In this document: in pieces, positions 59,422 through 64,000 of the stretch | How positions within the stretch are numbered: the stretch's first letter is position 1 | Layout of the letters: each line of letters starts with the position of its first letter | Origin: Hyaloscypha bicolor E | Lineage: Eukaryota > Ascomycota > Leotiomycetes > Helotiales > Hyaloscyphaceae | Reading direction: 5' to 3' | Assembly: GCF_002865645.1 (NCBI RefSeq) | Contig: NW_020194620.1 | Location: 1,619,353 to 1,683,352 of the forward strand | Length of the DNA stretch: 64,000 nucleotides | The notes under the pieces: generated by a model | What the model saw: the letters and a program-made list of their open reading frames with translations, nothing else | What the model was told of the DNA's origin: nothing | Database searches by the model: none | Position numbers and translations under genes: made by a program

Positions 59422-62001
59422 ATGGCATCTCTTGGTGAGGACTTGCTCGGCATAGTCAACAAGTTGCAGGATCTTGTTTTCAACACTATCGGCAATGACA
59501 GTTTAGATCTTCCTCAGATTGTATGAAACCCCTCATCGTTGCCATTATCTCTGACCCTAGCTAACTTTCCCTCAAGGTGGTCGTTGGCTCGCAGTCCTCT
59601 GGAAAGTCATCCGTCCTCGAAAATATCGTCGGTCGAGACTTTCTACCGCGCGGCAGTGGAATCGTTACTCGAAGACCACTCATTCTCCAGCTCATCAACA
59701 TACCAACCGATGACGATTCCCCAGAAGCTCACACAGCTGCCGCGGTAGCTACACAACCAGAATGGGCCGAGTTCCACCACATCCCAAATCGAAGGTTTAC
59801 GGAATTCCAAGATGTCAAGCGGGAAATCGAAAACGAGACGGCGAGAATAGCAGGCAATAACAAGGGCATCAACCGACAGCCAATAAACCTCAAAATCTAC
59901 TCTCCACACGTTCTGAGCTTGACATTGGTCGACCTACCTGGCTTGACAAAGGTGTCTAGACTCTGGTTCAGACATATATAGCTTGATACTGACTTCTAAC
60001 TTACAGGTCCCGATTGGCGATCAACCAACCGATATTGAGAAGCAGACCCGAAATCTCATTTCCGAATACATTGCCAAACCTAACAGCATTATCTTGGCGG
60101 TTTCTCCTGCTAATGTCGATATTGTGAATTCGGAGGCACTGAAGCTTGCCCGCCATGTCGATCCTTTGGGCCGCAGGACGATTGGGGTTCTCACGAAGAT
60201 TGATCTAATGGATCACGGAACAAATGCTCTAGATATCTTGTCCGGGAGGGTATATCCCTTGAAGCTCGGATTTATTGGCGTTGTCAACCGGTCACAACAG
60301 GATATTCAAGGCAACAAGTCTCTCGCCGAGGCTTTGAAATCAGAAGCAGACTTCTTCAAACATCACCCAGCGTACCGAAATATGGCAAACAGATGTGGCA
60401 CTCAGTTCTTGGCAAAGAGCTTGAACACAACCTTGATGGCACACATTCGAGAGCGGCTACCGGATATCAAAGCGCGACTAAATACGTTGATGGGGCAAAC
60501 ACAACAAGAACTGGCCAGCTACGGAGACATGCACTTCAGCGGCAAAGAGCACAGAGGGTCTCTCGTACTTCAACTAATGACCCGGTTTGCTTCTTCTTTT
60601 ATCTCTTCAATAGACGGTACATCAACAGAAATATCAACCAAAGAACTATGCGGAGGTGCCAGGATATACTACATTTTCAACTCAGTCTTCGGAAATTCCT
60701 TGGAAACGATAGACCCCACAACAAATCTCTCTGCGCTCGATATACGAACAGCGATTCGGAATTCCACAGGACCACGGCCCAGTCTCTTCGTTCCCGAGCT
60801 CGCTTTTGATCTCTTGGTCAAACCTCAAATCAAGCTTTTGGAAATTCCCAGTCAAAGATGTGTCGAGCTGGTCTACGAAGAGCTCATCAAGATTTGCCAT
60901 ACTTGCGGCTCAACAGAACTTACCAGATTCCCTCGCCTTCAAGCTAAATTAATTGAAGTTGTCTCTGATCTCCTCCGGGAAAGACTTGGGCCAGCCTCGA
61001 ACTATGTCGAATCGCTGATCGCTATACAGAGAGCATACATAAACACCAACCATCCTAATTTCCTTGGTGCCGCAGCTGCTATGAGCAATGTAGTCACCAA
61101 CAAGCAAGAAAAAGAGAGAAAGAGACTCCTGCAAGAGGAAAGAGAAAGAAGGCAGCGAAAAATACAAAAGGAGCTTGGTGCTAATGGCGCCGATACACCA
61201 GAAGATGATGAGGAGAATGGAGAGAAGATTGAGAATTTGGCGCACCGAAAACAGCTTCACAAAGGAGGGCGAAGCATGTCTCCAGCGATTCGTGAAAATG
61301 GTGCGGGCGGCATCGCTGCTACAATGAACGGTGCGCGATCTAGCTCGCCACCTCGATTCAACGGTCAAGCTGTTGGTGGTGCCCGAGATTCATTCTTGAA
61401 CTACTTCTTTGGCAAGGAGGGCGGTTTGCCGGGCGGACCTGGAGCAGGGCAAGGATCATCTTCAGCTCACAACCCTAATCTGGGACGACACGTGAGTCAG
61501 AGCACAGAGCCAAGTTTCAGCCAAAGCATTCGGAGGCAAGAGGAACGAGCAATTCATAGGACTCCGGCTCAGCAATTACGGGAAGATGATTATGAGTTGG
61601 GCAGGGCGCAGAGAGACTATGACTATAACTCTCCATTCGTAAGCTTGCTAACACTTTTTCGTGTGACCAAAACTAATCTCACTTAGGGCAACAACAACGA
61701 ACCTGCTTTGACGGACCGCGAAGCCATGGAGACGGAGCTGATCCGGGCCTTGATCTCATCCTACTTCAATATTGTGCGAGAGTCGATAGCCGATCAAGTG
61801 CCAAAGGCAGTCATGCACCTTTTGGTCAACCACTCAAAGGATGCTGTGCAGAACCGCCTGGTCAGCGAGCTCTACCGGGAAGACTTATTCGAAGAACTCT
61901 TGTACGAAGACGACGCCGTGAAGAAAGAGCGCGAGAAGTGCGAGAAGCTGCTTAAAACATATAGAGAGGCAGCCAAGATCGTTGGTGAAGTGGGCATATA
62001 G
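59422..62001 (+). CDS. DNM1: Dynamin-related GTPase Dnm1 (mitochondrial/peroxisomal fission)
   Basis: Exons 59422-59520, 59577-59951, 60007-61638 and 61687-62001 give 806 residues. The P-loop [12 protein letters not shown] is near residue 37. Switch II DLPGLTK ends at 158, just before the second intron, and LTKIDLMD is near 222. The middle/stalk domain includes [18 protein letters not shown]. Insert B is long (about 545-700), charged and Ser-rich, with [11 protein letters not shown], the feature that separates Dnm1 from Vps1. The GTPase effector domain (703-806) carries [24 protein letters not shown]. Dnm1 assembles on mitochondria and peroxisomes through Fis1 and adaptors and constricts them. 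Start and splice sites are clear, as the conserved sequence is continuous. Confidence 0.97.
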
Positions 62002-62664
62002 GCCTGCTCAAGCTTGTGGCGTTAGACGAGTTCGATGGGCGCATGCATTTGGGGGAGGATGGAAGTCACGGATGATGATTGTAGAACACTGTATTGTTGA
62101 TCCTGGGTTTTGGGGTGGAAACTGTACTTTTCCCACTCTGGTACAAGATGTTTGAGCATCAAGGCCATGTCTATACTGAATAACCCCACCAACTGACTAC
62201 TCATTCTTAAATACTGACCAACTGCCATTCCAAAATGTAGAGTCGTTTTCATCTGATCTGCGTTCAAGGCGCGGAATATCATCCGTGCGCAAGATAGGGG
62301 GCCTCAAGGATCAGCATCGGCATGAACCTTAATTTCTCACAACCAACCTCAACTCCCTACAGCTTCGCTTTTTGAAGCTGAAAAACGTGCTTCCACCACT
62401 GGGTAACTTGCTTTTCAGAGCTACAACGTAAAACTCCCGGAGCCTTCCCCCTCATCTTGAGCCACTCATCTCGCCACATATCAGAGGGCCAAGCTAGCCA
62501 AGAATCCATGTAAGCCGCATGCAGATAGCGAGCGGCACGGAGTTATCCCAAATCTTGCATGAGACAAAACATTCTCCCATCGCAGCGAGAACTTTCGAAC
62601 ATGTCATGAAAGGACCTTGACTGAAAGTCCGTCTTCACGCTAACATACACCTCATCAGACCGCA
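62002..62664. other. Intergenic: Dnm1 3' side and LtrA-like promoter
   Basis: 663 bp. No gene or distinctive motif was recognised. Confidence 0.5.
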
Positions 62665-64000
62665 ATGTCCAGCACGCCGACAACCACCACCGGCGTCACA
62701 TTGTCCAGTGGGCACAGTCACAGCCATCACAGGGCCAAACGACAACGCCACTTCGTACTCCCCGATGGACGAAAAGTGCACATAGCTCTCTCCCCAGAAG
62801 AAGCAGAATCTTTACGCCAAAGACTTACCGCTATCAAGAAGGACGAGCCTTTCGACCTTGTGATTTCCGGCTCACCAGAGCATTTGGAAGCGCTTCGTCA
62901 AGTGCACAGCCACTATGATGAAAGACGGGAAATGCTCAGGGCCAAGCATGGTCCGGATTATGATGAATTTGAAAACGTTAGAGCGGAGTTGGATCATTTG
63001 AGCTCGGAGCTGCATATGTTGTCAGATCATGCTGTCCAGCTGGATGCCAACTTCTCCAAGTATGGGTATTCTGCACATCTGAGAACGTATGATGACCATT
63101 CTGCTCCGGGCTCGAGTGCGTCGTCGATTAGTGGGTTCCATGACCCGGATCATGAGAAAAAGGATTGGGAATCGGAGAAGAGAAATGGCAGGATCATGAA
63201 GATTTATAAGAAGGTATATCACAGAATATGTTATTCTGCTGTGATTGGATGAATGGGAGTACTGATCTTAAACAGCCTACTGTCCGGCAATACTTCCATA
63301 AAGGGCTTCTGTGGAGAGCCTCAGAAAGAACAGAAGTAGCATCTTTTGAGCTTTTTGTTGACCTCCTCTATGTTGGAATTCTCGCTATCAACGGAGATCA
63401 CGCAGCAGAGGATCCCACAGGACATGAACTTCTCCGGTTCTCGATTACTTTTATTATGAGCTGGAAACTGTGGAGCGACCTCGCTCTTATAATCAGCTGG
63501 TTTGAGACCGACGACATCCTTCAGAGATTATCAGTGATGACGATTATGGCGTGCCTTCTTGGGTGGGTGTCTTCTCCGAACAAGTCGTTTGGCAAGGTCA
63601 CGACTGACAATGGATGTAGGCTCACGACCAATATGCTGGATGCTCTTGGGGAGACTTATTCTATGCTTGTTGCCTTCTACCTTGCTGCCCGTCTTTTCAT
63701 GGGAGCCTACTATTTCCTCCTCGCTTGGGTCATCCCCATGGTCCGAGGCATGATGTTGGTTCATGTCGGTCTGACCGTCATCCCCAGTGCGATTTGGATT
63801 GGCTCGATATATGTCGACATGCCTCAGCGACTTGGGTTAATCTGGGCCGCCATCTTTATCGAGCTAACTGGACCGATGTTCGTTATTCTGATCATCCGTG
63901 GTCTAACGCTTCCAGAAGGAGCACAACCCATAGCGGGTGGCCCGATGTTTCCGAGACGCATAGTAGAGTGGATTAGACGTGTATTCGAGTTTTTCCCTGC
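62665..64000 (+). CDS. LtrA-like multi-pass membrane protein (3' end beyond edge)
   Basis: Exons 62665-63213, 63276-63562 and 63620 to the right edge join in frame. The first 180 residues are cytosolic, with a His/Ser stretch (SSGHSHSHHRAKRQRHF), a basic patch and a short coiled coil. The membrane part starts RASERTEVASFELFVDLLYVGILA, the signature of the LtrA family (named after the Listeria low-temperature requirement A protein). Hydrophobic helices follow, such as YSMLVAFYLAARLFM and GLIWAAIFIELTGPMFVILI. Fungal members are uncharacterised membrane proteins and no transport substrate is known. The C-terminal half is missing from the window. Confidence 0.82.

Noticed and set aside
1..64000. 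tRNA, rRNA or CRISPR features
   Set aside because: I looked for GGTTCGAATCC-type B boxes and for evenly spaced repeats and found none convincing. A dedicated search (for example tRNAscan-SE) would be decisive.

Overview
This window is nuclear DNA of a filamentous ascomycete (Pezizomycotina). Most genes are split by short GT-AG introns of about 45-90 nt with CTAAC/CTGAC branch points, and the proteins are typical fungal ones: Hook, Sla1, Ede1, Dnm1, PCF11, a Cdc55-type PP2A B subunit, alpha-tubulin, AMP deaminase and LtrA-like. The protein wording suggests Leotiomycetes, but that is an impression and not a demonstrated placement. I could rebuild the exons of nearly every gene by hand from splice sites and reading phase. 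All exon coordinates are such reconstructions, not transcript evidence.

Layout. 1-2526 (-) is a Hook-family dynein adaptor, cut by the left edge. 3527-3877 (-) is a small secreted I9-type protease inhibitor. 4673-7169 (+) is the mRNA 3'-end factor PCF11. 7581-8723 (-) is a short-chain dehydrogenase and 9542-10585 (+) an NmrA/isoflavone-reductase-like protein. 12122-14015 (+) is a fungal transcription-factor-like protein without a zinc cluster. 14404-15427 (-) is a peroxisomal-type adenine nucleotide carrier, divergent from an Abp2-domain protein (16039-18302). 19833-27758 (+) is an accessory-looking block of sugar-type MFS transporter, cytochrome P450 and Dal5-like MFS transporter.

28442-32163 (+) is the endocytic adaptor Sla1. 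It is followed by a repeat-rich secreted protein (33343-34441), a decayed omega-type glutathione transferase (34714-35516, -), a WW protein with a prion-like tail (36021-37588) and an ER-type membrane protein (37760-38520, -). Next come alpha-tubulin (38859-40623), Ede1 (41381-45629), AMP deaminase (46051-49705, -), a Yea4/SLC35B-type nucleotide-sugar transporter (49990-51504, -) and the PP2A B subunit (52871-54766, -). The right end holds an unrecognised protein (55928-56887), a secreted PEBP gene broken by a small insertion (56992-57985, -), Dnm1 (59422-62001) and the start of an LtrA-like membrane protein (62665 to the edge).

Most of the window is housekeeping: endocytosis (Sla1, Ede1), organelle division (Dnm1), microtubule transport (tubulin, Hook), purine metabolism and phosphatase control. 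The unusual items are a PEBP gene split by a roughly 172-bp insertion with a 6-bp direct duplication, a clear GST pseudogene, a 6-nt microexon in PCF11, a MITE-like inverted repeat at 11.4 kb and the transporter-P450-transporter block. I found no defence system, CRISPR array, rRNA or convincing tRNA, and no clearly novel multigene system.
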